DNA from: Prorocentrum cordatum
Lineage: Eukaryota; Sar; Dinophyceae; Prorocentrales; Prorocentraceae
Reading direction: 5' to 3'
Length of the DNA: 64,000 nucleotides
Assembly: GCA_963575745.1 (NCBI GenBank)
Contig: CAUYUJ010010446.1
Location: 904,589 to 968,588, forward strand
Shown here: piece by piece, positions 22,186 to 32,655 of the stretch
How the letters are laid out: the number at the start of each line of letters is the position of its first letter
How positions within the stretch are numbered: the first letter of the stretch is position 1
Translations under genes and position numbers: made by a program
The notes under the pieces: generated by a model
Told to the model about the DNA's origin: nothing
Seen by the model: the letters and a program-made list of their open reading frames with translations, nothing else
The model's database searches: none

Positions 22186-23766
22186 TCACCGCGGGATGCT
22201 CGTCCAAGTAGCGCTGCACAAGGGGGTGTTCAGGAAGATCACGCTGAAATATCGGCGACCAGTGTTTGCGCAACTCTTCGAACACATCAGCCAGAGCATT
22301 CACGATTCTCTCCACTCCCTGTCCCAGGTCATGCGAGCCGCCAGAGTCAGGGAGACGCAATCCCTGAAGTTTGAGAGTGCGCTTGAATGGGGTCCAGAGT
22401 GCAGCCCTCCGCCTGGTGGCACGCCTCATGGCGATGATGTGCTTGAGCGACGTGCCGTTAGGAGGAACTGCCTGTGCCCGACGATCGAGATCAGCGAGTC
22501 GACGTTCGGAGTAGATGTTCTGATCAGCCGCGAAAGCCACTGCGAAGTCCGATGGGTTCGAGAGGGAGACCGAGTTGCTGGCGATCAAGAGGTGCTCGGC
22601 AGCGAGCGGTGACGATGCGACCAGGCGCTCCGCCAGCTTGATGTCGCCCCTCCAGACCGCTCTGGCGAGCGAGCGGAAGATGAGCAACTTTGAGTCGTTG
22701 TCATGAGATCCGTGCTTGAAGATACTGTCCCGAACACGACGAGCAGCTTGACGCATGAGTCGCTTATGCTCAAGTCTCCGCTGATAAGGATGAAGAATGT
22801 GCCATTGAACATGATTAGCCAAGAGCTGATACTGCCTCGCATACTCGGGGCTCTTGAAGATGTAACGTGGGATCGGTTGCGTCTCACCGTCCATCGGCGG
22901 CCGGCCAGCAAAGGTAACCACAATGGGCGCGTGGTCACTAAGACCAGCCTCATGCAGTCGTTCAGGGAGGTCACGCGTTGAGAGCGCGACATGCCACTGC
23001 ATCGCCAGCCACGAAGGAGAGGCTAAGAACGCTCTGTCAATCTGCGACAACCTCGGCGGCGAACCATCCCCTCGCCAGAAGTGCGCGGGGAGCTCGTTGT
23101 CAAGCTCGACGAAGTCAGAGAAAATATAATTCCAGCGGCGCTCCAGCGGCCGAGGCACAGCATCGTCCGCGCGCACTAGGCCCTTGTTGATGAGGGGGGT
23201 CTGAACCAGCAGGGGCGGCGCCGCCAGCATGTTGAAGTCACCGAGCAGCAGCGGCGTGACCATCTTCGGCGCCGACTGGGCCATAGCGATGTCAGTGCGA
23301 ATTCGATCTTCGATCTTAGTCATCTCGTCGCCACTGATGCCGAAGTTGTGGACGTTATAGATAATGAGCGATGGGGAAGGGGAGACGGAAGCGGGGCCTG
23401 AAACACGGAGTCGCTGAACTCGGCCAGTGACTAGAATCGCATGAGAGTATCTGGGAGCATCAGTAGCTGCGAAGCGCCCAGGCAGAAGGATAACAGTTCC
23501 ACCAGTGTCACGCCTGTCGCCAAAGTTCATGAAGACCTGAGCGTGGACATGATGGCGGTGCATAAATTCAATGGCATTACCGTGCACCTCCTGAATGCAC
23601 AACGCTGTGCCCTGCCCGAGGTAAGACAGCAGATGACGAAACTTGCGGCCCCTCGTGGTAGCATCATGATGCACAAGCGCACGAGCGTTCCATGACCCGA
23701 TCGCCGCGCACTCGCGGAACTCACCAGGATCTCGCCAGGGAGCGAAACGAGTGCTAAATAGCCCAC
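22157..23766 (-). CDS. LINE ORF2, apurinic/apyrimidinic-type endonuclease part
   Basis: All hallmark motifs of the endonuclease/exonuclease/phosphatase fold are present: GSWNARAL, LCIQEVHGN (metal-binding Glu), IYNVHNFG, LLLGDFNML, SQIDRAFL and LSDHAPIV. It would nick target DNA to prime reverse transcription. The frame overlaps the end of ORF1 by about 12 bases in a different frame, so expression may need reinitiation or frameshifting. No ATG is obvious near the start. The same frame stays open upstream to 25150, but there it gives serine and arginine-rich noise and shadows ORF1. It ends at 22157 (LEDMST), where an indel separates it from the RT. Confidence 0.85.
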
Positions 23767-24983
23767 TGGACCTTCTCGGTGGAGCCGAAGATTTCGTCGA
23801 AGGACTGCTTGATGGCGTCACGAGGGAGGTTGCGAGCATGCACAGCACGATAATTCCACTCAAGAATAGTCGGGTCCTCTGCCGTTTCACCCACGACCAG
23901 CTTGATGACGGGCTGCGAGCCGTCGGTGATGACTCCAGCGTGACGGTTGACACGCCAGCGCCCTTCCACTCCAGCATCTCGCACGAACTCGAGGAGACGC
24001 TTCGTCTGGATCTCGCGGCGGATGACCTGGGGAGACTTGTCCAGGCCGACGAAGATGGACACCTGAGTGCCTCCCTCGATAGAGGCCGCAGTGAAGCGGC
24101 GCCATGAGCCATCCTTCTTGAGCTTCTGGAAGGCCGAGATGACGCGGCGCGCAGCCCATCCCTCAGCGCCCCGCATGCGGAGGATATGGCGGCGACCAGG
24201 GGATGCACCCTCAAGCGACCAGTGCTGGTCCTCGATGTCGGTGTCCGCCAGCCAGGGGCGCACACTTGCGAGGACCGCCTCCGAGGTGACCGCTTCCTTG
24301 GCCGTGATGACGAAGATAGACTTGTCGGGCTCCCTGCACCAGTCCGCCACGTCCCCGGGGTGCTGGGCAGGTGCCGCCGCCTCGCACGCCGTGACCACCT
24401 TCTCCAGCTTCGCCAAGGCCTCGCGCATCTCCTGCTGATCTTTCTGGATGCGCGACACGCCGCGGTCGAGATCCTGCAGGTGCTGGTCGGTCTGCGCATT
24501 CTTGGCAGCCTGGCGCTCACCGAAGACGCGGAGGGCGGCCGTGGTGGTCGCGGCGATGTTGGCGGACATCTTGTTGTTGGCATCGGAGACGTAACCGACG
24601 ATGGAGTCACGCATGGCACCCAGGATTTCCTCCAACTCCGAGTGCAAGACTGGCCCGTCCACCCCCGCAGCAGGAGCAACAGCAGGCCGAGGAAAACCAG
24701 GAGCGCGGTGGGAGTGAGCTCTGGCACGGCCGCTGCTGCGAGGTGTCCTTGGGGTCGCAGGAGGAATGGCAGCGATTGGCGTGGCCGTACCTTCGCACTC
24801 ATTCCCGCGGGCACGCCAGGGGTCAGCATTGGCGGACTGGAAGGGGTCGTCCGTGCCTGCACTGCGACTGCGGTCATCGCCCTCACGTGGGCTGCCGCGC
24901 CGGCGTTGCCCAGTGCCAGCGCCACCAGAAGCTTTGCCAGCCTTGCCAGGCCGCCGAGACAGAGAGGCAGCGCCATCGGGCAT
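23754..24983 (-). CDS. LINE ORF1-like protein with coiled coil
   Basis: About 409 codons. The first 120 residues are basic, glycine and proline rich. Residues of roughly 125-215 are heptad-like and charged (ELEEILGAMRDSIVGYV, HLQDLDRGVSRIQKDQQEM, ALAKLEKVV), a trimerisation-type coiled coil. The C-terminal half contains FVITAKEAVTS, SWRRFTAASIEGGT and QVSIFVGLDKSPQVIRREI, resembling the RRM/CTD layout of LINE ORF1 nucleic-acid chaperones, though I cannot confirm the fold. It ends EKVQWAI at 23754. The coding region may begin further upstream: an ATG sits three bases after the SL at 25150 in another frame. Confidence 0.7.
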   Translation of the reverse strand: MPDGAASLSRRPGKAGKASGGAGTGQRRRGSPREGDDRSRSAGTDDPFQSANADPWRARGNECEGTATPIAAIPPATPRTPRSSGRARAHSHRAPGFPRPAVAPAAGVDGPVLHSELEEILGAMRDSIVGYVSDANNKMSANIAATTTAALRVFGERQAAKNAQTDQHLQDLDRGVSRIQKDQQEMREALAKLEKVVTACEAAAPAQHPGDVADWCREPDKSIFVITAKEAVTSEAVLASVRPWLADTDIEDQHWSLEGASPGRRHILRMRGAEGWAARRVISAFQKLKKDGSWRRFTAASIEGGTQVSIFVGLDKSPQVIRREIQTKRLLEFVRDAGVEGRWRVNRHAGVITDGSQPVIKLVVGETAEDPTILEWNYRAVHARNLPRDAIKQSFDEIFGSTEKVQWAI

Positions 24984-25153
24984 CCCACCCGCAGGAGAGA
25001 AGCGGACGGGGAACGTGGGCGTCGGATGCTGGGGCCCAGATGGGCAGCACGAGTCTCGATTGGTGAGAGAGTCTTTGGCCTCAAAGCGCGAACCCCCTCG
25101 CGCTCATCAGTCGCCGACCGAGGCCGACTCGCGGTCGTCGGGCGGTTCATAGC

Positions 25154-25175
25154 CTTGAGCCAAAATGGCTACGGA
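25154..25175 (-). other. Exact dinoflagellate spliced leader at the LINE 5' end
   Basis: Minus-strand bases match all 22 positions of the published dinoflagellate SL consensus (first base T, within the allowed D). The leader is normally added to mRNAs by trans-splicing and is not found upstream of genes in unspliced form. Here it is joined directly to the LINE and followed after three bases by an ATG. Upstream the sequence becomes (TA)n at once. Hence the LINE RNA was trans-spliced before reverse transcription, and the copy reached its very 5' end. Confidence 0.93.
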
Positions 25176-25230
25176 ATATATACGTATATATATATATATA
25201 AATATATATATATATATGTATGTATACACG

Positions 25231-25270
<40 letters not shown>
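25176..25270. repeat. (TA)n microsatellite with TATG/CACG variants
   Basis: TA-rich run between the SL end of the LINE and the left terminus of the TIR element. It contains atacgtatat and gtatacacgtatgtgtatat interruptions. Confidence 0.9.
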
Positions 25271-25274
<4 letters not shown>

Positions 25275-26483
25275 GGTGGTGCCCCGTGGCACGACCCCCC
25301 CCTTGCCATCCCGGGGGGGTTCGTACAGGGCGCGCCGGGTGCCGCCGACGACCTGGAATCCCCCCTCCCCCTCTTCACCAGGGGGGTTTGCGCCGGGCGC
25401 ACCGGCGCCCTCTCCCCCCCCCCCCCCTGCGGTAGCGGGGCGGGGGGCTCCGGTGGGAGCGGGGGGGGGGCTGTGGGGGCGGGTGGGGGCTGCGCGGGAG
25501 CGAGGAGCATGGGTCTTTGAGGCGTGGGCGCGGGGTGGGAGGGAAGACTAGATGGATGAATGGAGGTGCGGATGGATGGGCGGATTGACGGACGGATATG
25601 AGATAGGTGGTCCAGGGTCTGGCCCCTCCCTCACGCTGATGCCATCTGGCCCCCCCCGCGCGATGGGCCCCCCCCCCAAATGTGGGCTTGGCGTGGTGGC
25701 CCCCCCCCGCCCCCCCTGTGGGCGCGGGGTGGTGGTGGCGGTGGTCGTCGTCGTCGTCGTTGTTGTCGCGGTGAGGAGTGCGATGGAGTGGGGGTGGGTC
25801 GGGAAGAGCGCCGAGGAGGGCCGAGGAGGGCGATGGAGTGGGGAGGAGTTTGGGGCAACTGGGAGGAGAGCCGCGGAGTGCGATGGAGTGGGGAGGAGCT
25901 TGGAGGAGCGGGGGGGTGCTGAGGATCGCGACGGAGTGGGGAGGAAGCGGGAAGAGTGCCGAGGAGGGCCGAAGACCGCGATGGAGTGGGGAAGAGTCGG
26001 GAGGAGCGGTGAGGACTTCCGAGGAGTGCGACGAAGTGGGGAGGAGTTGGAGGGGTGGGGAGCCCCAGGGAACCTCCGTGGGATTGTGGAAAGCCGGCCC
26101 CCTACTTCGGGAAACCTCCAAGAACGTCCGGCCCCCTACTTCCCGGAAGCTTATGGGGCTGCGGGGGCGTCCGGGGATCACTGAATGTCGTCGTCGCCGT
26201 CGCCGACGCCGCCGTCGCCGACGCCGCCGCCGACGCCGCCGCTGGACGCTCGCGCGCGCTGCCAGGGCGCTGCCCCGCGCTTTGGCCATCCCGGGGGGGT
26301 TCGTACTGGGGCGCACCGGCGGGGCGCCCCGGGGGGGTTCGTAACGGGGCGCACCGGCCCCGGGGGGGTTCGTGATCCTGGGGGGGTTCGTATACTGGCC
26401 TGCGCTGGCGGCGCGGCCAGCACGAAACCCCCCAGGACGGGCGATTCCGGGGAGGGGTCGCTCCGCACTGGGCACCGCCGACA
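25271..26483. mobile_element. TIR element 2 (non-autonomous), between TA tracts
   Basis: The left end tgtcggtggtgccccgtg (25271 on) recurs inverted at the right end as cactgggcaccgccgaca (to 26483), with two mismatches. Similarity continues inward for roughly 65 bases, less perfectly (C-tract, then GGGGGG-TTCGT, then GGC-GCGCC). Outside both ends the sequence is tatata, consistent with a TA-type duplication or insertion into a microsatellite. Inside lie GGGGGGGTTCGTA motifs (25303, 26289, 26333, 26364, 26381), a purine-rich minisatellite of roughly 50 bp built on atggagtggggagga (25778-26060), and GCC triplets. No transposase is coded. Confidence 0.6.
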
Positions 26484-27439
26484 TATATACATATCCGATG
26501 CAAATATTGGGAAAAGAATGGACGAAAACTAAGGGGACGATACGGACAGCATTCAACCACACTCGCAGCGTCGACCACAGTGGACAAAAGCATGTGTGTG
26601 CGCACCCCTGACGGCCTCCAACCGTTGATATGCTGCTAAACACACGATGGAAGCCAAATGCGTCGCCGAGCGTAGCAGAACCAGAAACGCCGATCGCTCC
26701 GGACCCAGGCTGGGGGGCTGGGAAGCAAGAAGAGACGAGGAGGCCTGTCGCCCACAGTAAAATCGCGCCAGAGGCTGAAACAATGAACCTTGGAGGATGG
26801 AGGCAGCTCGCATCTCAATCCCGCATTGAGAAAAACATCGGGCTCGAAATTGCTCGAAACAGTGAGGGGGCAGGACGAAGAGCAGAGGAAACAAGGAGGC
26901 GGCGCGCAAGGTACACCACAAGTAGCGGGCGAAGTGCCATACATCTGACGCACCCCCCAGGTTTCTGAATGCGGCCTTACCGCATATCAAGACAGCCACG
27001 CTGTCGGCGTAGGCGGCCGGCACCAAAGGACAACGCGGGCTCGTGGCGACTCCCTGGTCAAGGAGCGGCCAACGAAACCGGACGGTCCATCACCAGCCGC
27101 CTCCGCGTGCACCAGCGCGAGCGCCAATTACTGCATCTCGACGCGGGCTGGGGGGGAGCGAGGAAGATACCTGAAGAGGAGGCGAAGAGCCGGCCGACCC
27201 CGGATCTTACCCGAACCAATGTACTGATGATGAAAACTGCCAGATTCCTCCACTGAGAGAAAGGGGAAACCACCATGCGATGCACAAGCCGTGAGGAGAA
27301 AGAACAATGTGAAATTGGGAACCAAGACGGAAAGAGAACACGAGAGAGGAAGAAGAGCACTAAACTGGTTCGCATGCCCACAAATCGCGCCTTGGGTAGA
27401 TGGCCAAGAACTTGTCACCGATACTGCACACATGAACCG
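26484..27439. other. No gene recognised
   Basis: Balanced-composition DNA with short open frames on both strands. None shows a motif, and I see no repeat longer than a few tens of bases. Confidence 0.4.
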
Positions 27440-28400
27440 ATATAGTACGAATTAGCCTGGCGAAGGACCCAACCATATGCAATTATGAATACCCTGGTTG
27501 TATGCACCGCATTCGGAAGAGCTTCTTACAGTACCACGAAACGTGTGAGGGGTGTGCCAAAAAATGTCCGGTGGGCGCATGCGAAAGCAACCACTTGGGC
27601 CGTCGGTGGAATTACCCATGGGGCCTCGAAGCGCGTGAGAGGTGCGCCGATATAGGTGCGGTGGGCGCATGCGAACGCAGCCACTGGGGCCGTGCCGAAA
27701 TGGGTGCGGTGGGCGCATGCGAACGCAGCCACTGGCCCCTTCGGTGGAGCTCCCTATTGGGCCACGAAGCGCGTGAGGGGTGTGCCAAAACGTACGTGGA
27801 TGACGCATGCGGGCGGTGGCACTGGGGCCTTCGGTGGAGCTCCCTATGGGGCCACGAAACGTGTGAGAGGTGTTACAACATGGGTGTGGGTGACGCATGC
27901 GGGCGGTGGCACTGGGGCCTTCGGTGGAGCTCTCTATGGGGCCACGAAACGTGTGAAGGGTGTGCCGAGATGGGTGTGGGTAACGCATGCGGGCGGTGGC
28001 ACTGGGGCCTGCGGTGGAGCTCTCTATGGGGCCACGAAACGTGTGAGGGCTGTGCCGACATGGGTGTGGGTAACGCATGCGGGCGGTGGCTGTGGGGCCT
28101 GCGGTGAAGCTCTCTATGGGGCCACGAAACGTGTGAGGGGTGTACCGAAATGGGCGTGGGTAACGCATGCGGGCGGTGGCACTGGGGCCTTCGGTGGAGC
28201 TCTCTATGGGGCCACGAAACGTGTGAGGGGTGTGCCGAAATGGGTGTGGGTAACGCATGCGGGCGGTGGCACTGAGGCCTTCGGTGGAGCTCTCGATGGG
28301 GCCACGAAACGTGTGAGGGGTGTGCCGAAATGGGTGTGGGTAACGCATGCTGGCGGTGGCACTGGGGCCTTCGGTCGAATCCCCTATGGGGCCACGAAAC
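27440..28400. repeat. 90-bp tandem satellite
   Basis: The phrase tatggggccacgaaac recurs at 27845, 27935, 28025, 28115, 28205, 28295 (one change) and 28385, an exact 90-bp period. Irregular, shorter units (27530-27830) form the left end. Each unit contains 'ggtgtgccgaaatgggtgtg', 'acgcatgcgggcggtgg' and 'ggccttcggtggagctc'. Because 90 is a multiple of three, both strands stay open (minus strand for 380 codons). I treat this as a by-product. The leader at 27453-27482 (gcgaaggacccaaccatatg) matches one before the 77-bp array at 45 kb. Confidence 0.88.
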
Positions 28401-28852
28401 AAAACGAGGACCCAACACCAAGGGATGGTTGGGAAAAAAACATGCACACACACACACGCAAATGAATGCAACCAACTGGTGTATCGGTGATGGGGATGCC
28501 GAATATATGTGTAGGCTTTGTAAGTCATGCACGTTCGCATTGGATTAGCAAGTGGCGTAAACAACGACACGCGAAGAGGGGGTTGTACTGACACCTACCC
28601 CCCTTTCCCTCTCGTTGCTGTATTTCTGTATCTCTCTCTCTCTCTCTGTCTCTCTCGTTGTTGTTTCTCTCTCTCTCTCTCTCTTTCTCTCTGCCCCGGC
28701 ACACGCATATCGATCAGTGTACACTTTAAAATTACACAAATATGTAAACGACATGTATATATACACATACACTAGCCATATAACATGTGTATACATACAC
28801 AGATGTGTACCTATGTGTATATACATAGATTTACGCCTATACACACATATAC

Positions 28853-28894
<42 letters not shown>
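28401..28894. other. Low-complexity DNA: CT run and TA-rich tract
   Basis: A (TC)n run with GTTG interruptions lies at 28625-28695. TA-rich sequence with acatat variants lies at 28730-28890, ending in about 30 bases of perfect (TA)n against the next element. No gene is seen. Confidence 0.6.
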
Positions 28895-29575
28895 CTGGGG
28901 GGGGCGAGAGGTCATTCACTGTCCCTGGGTGCGTGACTGCTACGGATTCGTGTTGTTGTTTATTGTTGTTGCTTGGCGTCATCCCCATAACGACCTGGCC
29001 CTGGCCCGCGACCCACCCGCGACCCACCCGAGACCCGCGCGCGACCCACCCGCGACCCACCCGGCGACCCAACCGCGACCCACCGGCGATCCCCCCCCGC
29101 GACCCGCCCGCGACCCGCCCGCGACCCGCCGTGCAAACCACCCGCGACTCACCCGCGACCCACCCGCGAACCACCCGCGACCCACCCGCGACCCACTCGA
29201 GACCCGGCCCGCGACCCACCCGCGGCCCACGCGCGACCCGCCCGCATCCCACCCGCGACCCACCAACGACCCACCCCGCGACCCACCCACATTGCCTTAA
29301 CAAAAAATCGGCGCCTGCGGCTGGCCCGTCGTAGAATGTGTAAAATGTATCGGCGGTGGACAAACCTCCCTTTAGTAAACCTCCCTTTCGTGAAAGCCAC
29401 ATGGGACCGAAACCGACGGACCTGGACCCGCAAAAATAACGGCCGTGACGCCCTCTCGCGAACCGAAAACGGCCAATTCCTGAATCGACGTGTCAGGGTA
29501 GGAGGTCTATCAACCTCCGAATGTGGGCGCCTGCGGCGGGCTTCTTCAGAACCTCGCAGGCTTCAGACGTCCCCG
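28895..29575 (-). mobile_element. Minisatellite-bearing repeat element, copy B
   Basis: The minus strand repeats copy A (18018-18560) in the same order: the 'gaagcccgccgcaggcgcc' end (29545-29525), 'gccgcaggcgccgattttt', 'aatgtgggtgggtcgcgggg', the gggtcgcgggt minisatellite (29285-29000), an AAC/AAT run, 'gaatccgtagcagtcacg', and 'cacgcacccagggacag'. Copy B has about 190 extra bases (29340-29530) between the first two landmarks. TA-rich sequence lies on both sides (28730-28890 and 29622-29690). Confidence 0.6.
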
Positions 29576-30155
29576 CCGCCCCGTCACTCTTACACGCAAC
29601 TGCGGGGTGCTACGTGTTTGTAGATGTGTGTATATATACACGCTTATATATATACACATACATCTAGATTTATTAGGTGTGTATGTATACGCGTGTGCGT
29701 TTTGCGTCGGAGTGGGAACAGCAGATGAGACACCCCAGCGACGAGGCACTTCAATGAAACCTGCGCGTGAATGCGAAATTGCCTCCGCAAACGGCGCGTA
29801 AAAGATGCAGTGTGGAACGGGCGAGCAGACAGGTCCAGAAACGCGGGCCATTTCATCGCACTGGGGAACGGGCTCGTACATCCGGAGACGAAATGCACGG
29901 CCGGCTGAAGGAACCGAATCGCACCACGATGCAAATATCACTGTGTTAACCTTTGCGGTCGCAGCCCGGGGCCTGGCAGTGCGACCAACTGAGCGGCACT
30001 AAGATTCCGAGGGGTAGGCGGAAGAGGACGACGACGAGGAGCAGGAGGAGAGACGCACACAAAGATAAACAGCTCGCGCGCGCGCAGACAAGCCTGGGTA
30101 GCCAGTTCGCGCACAAGAAACCCACCCGCGAACACAATCGAGGGAGAGGAAAAAA

Positions 30156-30186
<31 letters not shown>

Positions 30187-31073
30187 GAGGAGGAGGAGGA
30201 GGAGGAGGAGGAGGAGGAGGAGTCGCACCCCTTGAAGAGAAGAAAACAGAAAGCGAACACGAAACGAGCAAGGGAAGAACGGGCAGACAAGAAACGAAGG
30301 GGGGAGGCGAGCGAAAGAGTCCACAACCACAAACTAGGCACGACAGAGAGCGCGGACAATGCGAGAACGGCGAGCGGAGGCACGGAGGCGGGCCTGGATA
30401 CGCTGCCGAGCGCGCTCAGCCGACGAGGGATGGGCACGGCAACATTAGAAAACAGAGTGAAACAGAGGAGGAGGAGGAGGAGGAGGAAGAGGAGGAGGAG
30501 GAGGAGGAGGAGGAGGAGAGGGAGGAGGAGGAGGAGGAGGACTAACGCCACAGCGTTACGCTGCTGGTCTAGCGTACAAAAAAAGAAGACGACGACGACG
30601 AGGGGGAAAGCAAAGAGGTAAACTGGCTACATGTCTCTGATAAGGGTCCTCCCGTCTTCGGTATGGAAACAACGCGGATGATTTGGCACCTCCGAGTAGG
30701 AGCTGTGCTGCGCTCGGACGATATAGGATGGCTGAAAGGGATCGTGATTACCGTTGGGTCATGTGGAGTTTTCGGCACGCAGACAAGCAACAGTCTACGA
30801 ACCGAATCGTTCATGGCGCATGAAGCAAAAGGCACCCGAAACATCGACTGCGACAGCAAGAGGACGGCGTGGAAAATAGCAACACACTGGTGTGATCGTG
30901 ATGTGGTTCACCCTTCATCGCATTCTCAAGAAACGAGGGGAGAAAGGAAGGGAAAACGGGAGGAAGGGGGGAAGGGGGAGACGGGCGGTGAGGCAAGGGG
31001 AAGATGTGGGTGCATCGCAACGCCCGCTTTATAGCAAATCCTGCAGGCAGCGTGGCGATTGATATACAAGTGC
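29576..31073. other. No gene recognised; two (GGA)n tracts
   Basis: (GGA)n runs at 30160-30222 and 30465-30545. Open frames across them are repeats of E/G/R or L/S. The rest has no recognisable gene. Confidence 0.5.
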
Positions 31074-31146
31074 AGTCCTTGGCCTGCTGAATCTGCTCTG
31101 AGTGCTCCTCACGCCAGAAGTCCAGTTCAGACTTCAGCTTCCTCGC
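31074..31146 (-). CDS. Candidate internal exon, coiled-coil type
   Basis: The minus strand has gtttggcag as acceptor, then an open block giving ARKLKSELDFWREE followed by HSEQIQQAKD, then a GC donor candidate (gact/gcact). Hydrophobic and charged residues are spaced as in a coiled coil. Composition and codon choice (third positions mostly G or C) contrast with the low-complexity neighbours. It resembles the segments at 1.8 and 56.8 kb on the same strand. No gene family can be named. Confidence 0.35.
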
Positions 31147-31528
31147 CTGCCAAACTCTACAAACGGACGGCATCGCGCCCCACGACGTCTCTGTTCTTGA
31201 CACCCCCTCACTACCGCACGTTTCCCTATCCGCTTTGGTCTCTCCTTCTCGCCCTGTCTACGAAGCAACGTCTGCCCCCTGGCACGGCACCTCCCCATGT
31301 GAAAAGGGCAATGCCAGCATCGCTTGGGACTAGCACTTGACTCGCGGGACTTCTGGGGGGACGCGCAGAGCACCCTCAAGCAGGCTAGTAGGGAGACACG
31401 TGGGATGCATGGGGGAAGTTGCAGTGCATCCCCAAGTTGGCCAGTGGGGAGACACGTGCGACTCCAGAGGAAATACGCAACGCACTCTGAAACAGACCAG
31501 CGGAGAATGTACGGGACTATTGGGGAGG

Positions 31529-31684
31529 TGCTGGTCTCAGGGCCAGTCGGGCCCAGTGCGTCTTAGTGCATGTGTAAACGTATCGCATGCGTGTTGTATG
31601 TGCGTGTTGATGCTGCAGCATTTTGGCTTGCCACAGGAATGGAAAAGAGGCCGTGGGCACACCCTCCTCGAAGCCCAATCTGCA
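31529..31684 (+). repeat. Left LTR (156 bp)
   Basis: Starts tgctggtctcagggcc and ends cccaatctgca. Aligns without gaps to the right LTR with 8 substitutions. It contains a GC-rich palindrome-like gggccagtcgggccc and the string cattttggct near its middle. Confidence 0.95.
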
Positions 31685-31746
31685 TTGATAGTGCGGAGCG
31701 TGCCGCGCGATAGCAGGCGCTGTCGCAGTGGGAGGCACTCAGATGA

Positions 31747-32655
31747 GTGCCGGCGGGACGCCAGACGGTGAAGATGAACACGGACAATGGAGGGCCCGGC
31801 GGTGCGATCAGGAGGTTCGCCGGGACAGGAGCCGACGCGTTCCAGGACTACAGATCCTGGAAGAAGTGGGCCAGGGCGTACCTCATCGTGCAGAAGGCGA
31901 AGGGGACGCCAACGACAGCCCTAGGGCCGATGCTGTTCACGCTTCTGGACGACGTTGCCGCCCGAGCGCTGGAGGTGGTCGACATGGATGACCCAGAACA
32001 GGAGGGCGGTGAGCAGCAGATCTTCGAGACACTCGATTCGCGTTTCCCTGACGTGGCAGCTCACGATCGGCTGGGAGAGGCGCTGAAGGAGGTGTTTACG
32101 GTTCGCCTGATCAAGGGCGAGTCGATGGCGGCGTACTGCGGACGTGCCCAGGCGGCGTTCGCCAAGGGCGAGGCCGAGGGCGTGGTGCTGCCGGACATGG
32201 CGCGCGGGTACCTGCTGCTGCTGGGAGCATCTCTGGCGCCGCAGAACCTCGCGGTCGTGCTGGCGGCCTCGGGACGATCGTACAAGGAGAAGGACGTGGC
32301 GATGGCGATCAGGACGACCTACCCCAACGGCACGGCGGATTTCGGACAGCAGTCCAAGGCCTATGGCGCCCACGTGGCGGAAGAGGCCGACGAGAGCGAA
32401 GATGGATCGGACATCGCGGCGGTGCTGGCAGGCCACGACGCAACCGAGGCCGAGGGTGATGGGGACATTCTGGACGAGAGTGAGGCCATCGAGATATTGG
32501 TGTCGTGGCGAGACCAACGGAACTGGACCTCAAAGGAGCAGCTGGCGCGAGGCTTCGGCCCCAAGAGGCCTGACACCAAGGCCATGGCCAAGAGAGTGAG
32601 ATGCTATAGCTGCGACGAGGTCGGCCACTTCAGTCGGGACTGCAAGAAGCCTCGA
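31747..32655 (+). CDS. gag: Copia gag polyprotein
   Basis: Begins 63 bases after the left LTR. About 300 residues precede the knuckle CYSCDEVGHFSRDC (CX2CX4HX4C, about 32603-32644), the nucleic-acid-binding zinc knuckle of retrotransposon Gag. Upstream are FQDYRSWKKWARAYL, LFTLLDDVAARAL and EVFTVRLIKGESMAAY, in the positions of the UBN2/gag-like helical domain. A second ATG at 31774 is equally possible. The frame remains open to 32793, but just after the knuckle the protein-like sequence moves to another frame that leads into the protease. Gag would coat the element RNA in virus-like particles. Confidence 0.85.

Larger units (their letters stand above)
20005..25175 (-). mobile_element. Non-LTR retrotransposon (APE-type LINE), near full length, SL at its 5' end
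   Basis: Three successive minus-strand coding parts give the standard LINE order: an ORF1-like protein with a coiled coil, an apurinic-type endonuclease, then reverse transcriptase with a C-terminal zinc finger. The 5' end coincides with an exact spliced leader (25154-25175). The 3' untranslated part is only about 50 bases. Both ends abut (TA)n. At least two frameshifts and one stop interrupt ORF2, and one RT catalytic residue is lost, so this copy is dead although its ends are intact. No target duplication can be read in the TA repeat. Minus-strand orientation makes all large plus-strand frames here shadows. Confidence 0.9.

Noticed and set aside
23770-25150. N-terminal half of a 997-codon minus-strand frame starting three bases after the SL
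   Set aside because: It is rich in S, R and P and overlaps ORF1, which has the protein-like sequence in another frame. Only the part after 23766 is the endonuclease.
27452-28594. 380-codon minus-strand frame with 30-residue repeats over the 90-bp satellite
   Set aside because: Both strands are open with the same periodicity. The related 77-bp array does not keep a frame, which argues against a protein.
29953-30621. E/G/R-rich frame over the (GGA)n tracts
   Set aside because: Low-complexity translation of a trinucleotide repeat; no domain outside it.
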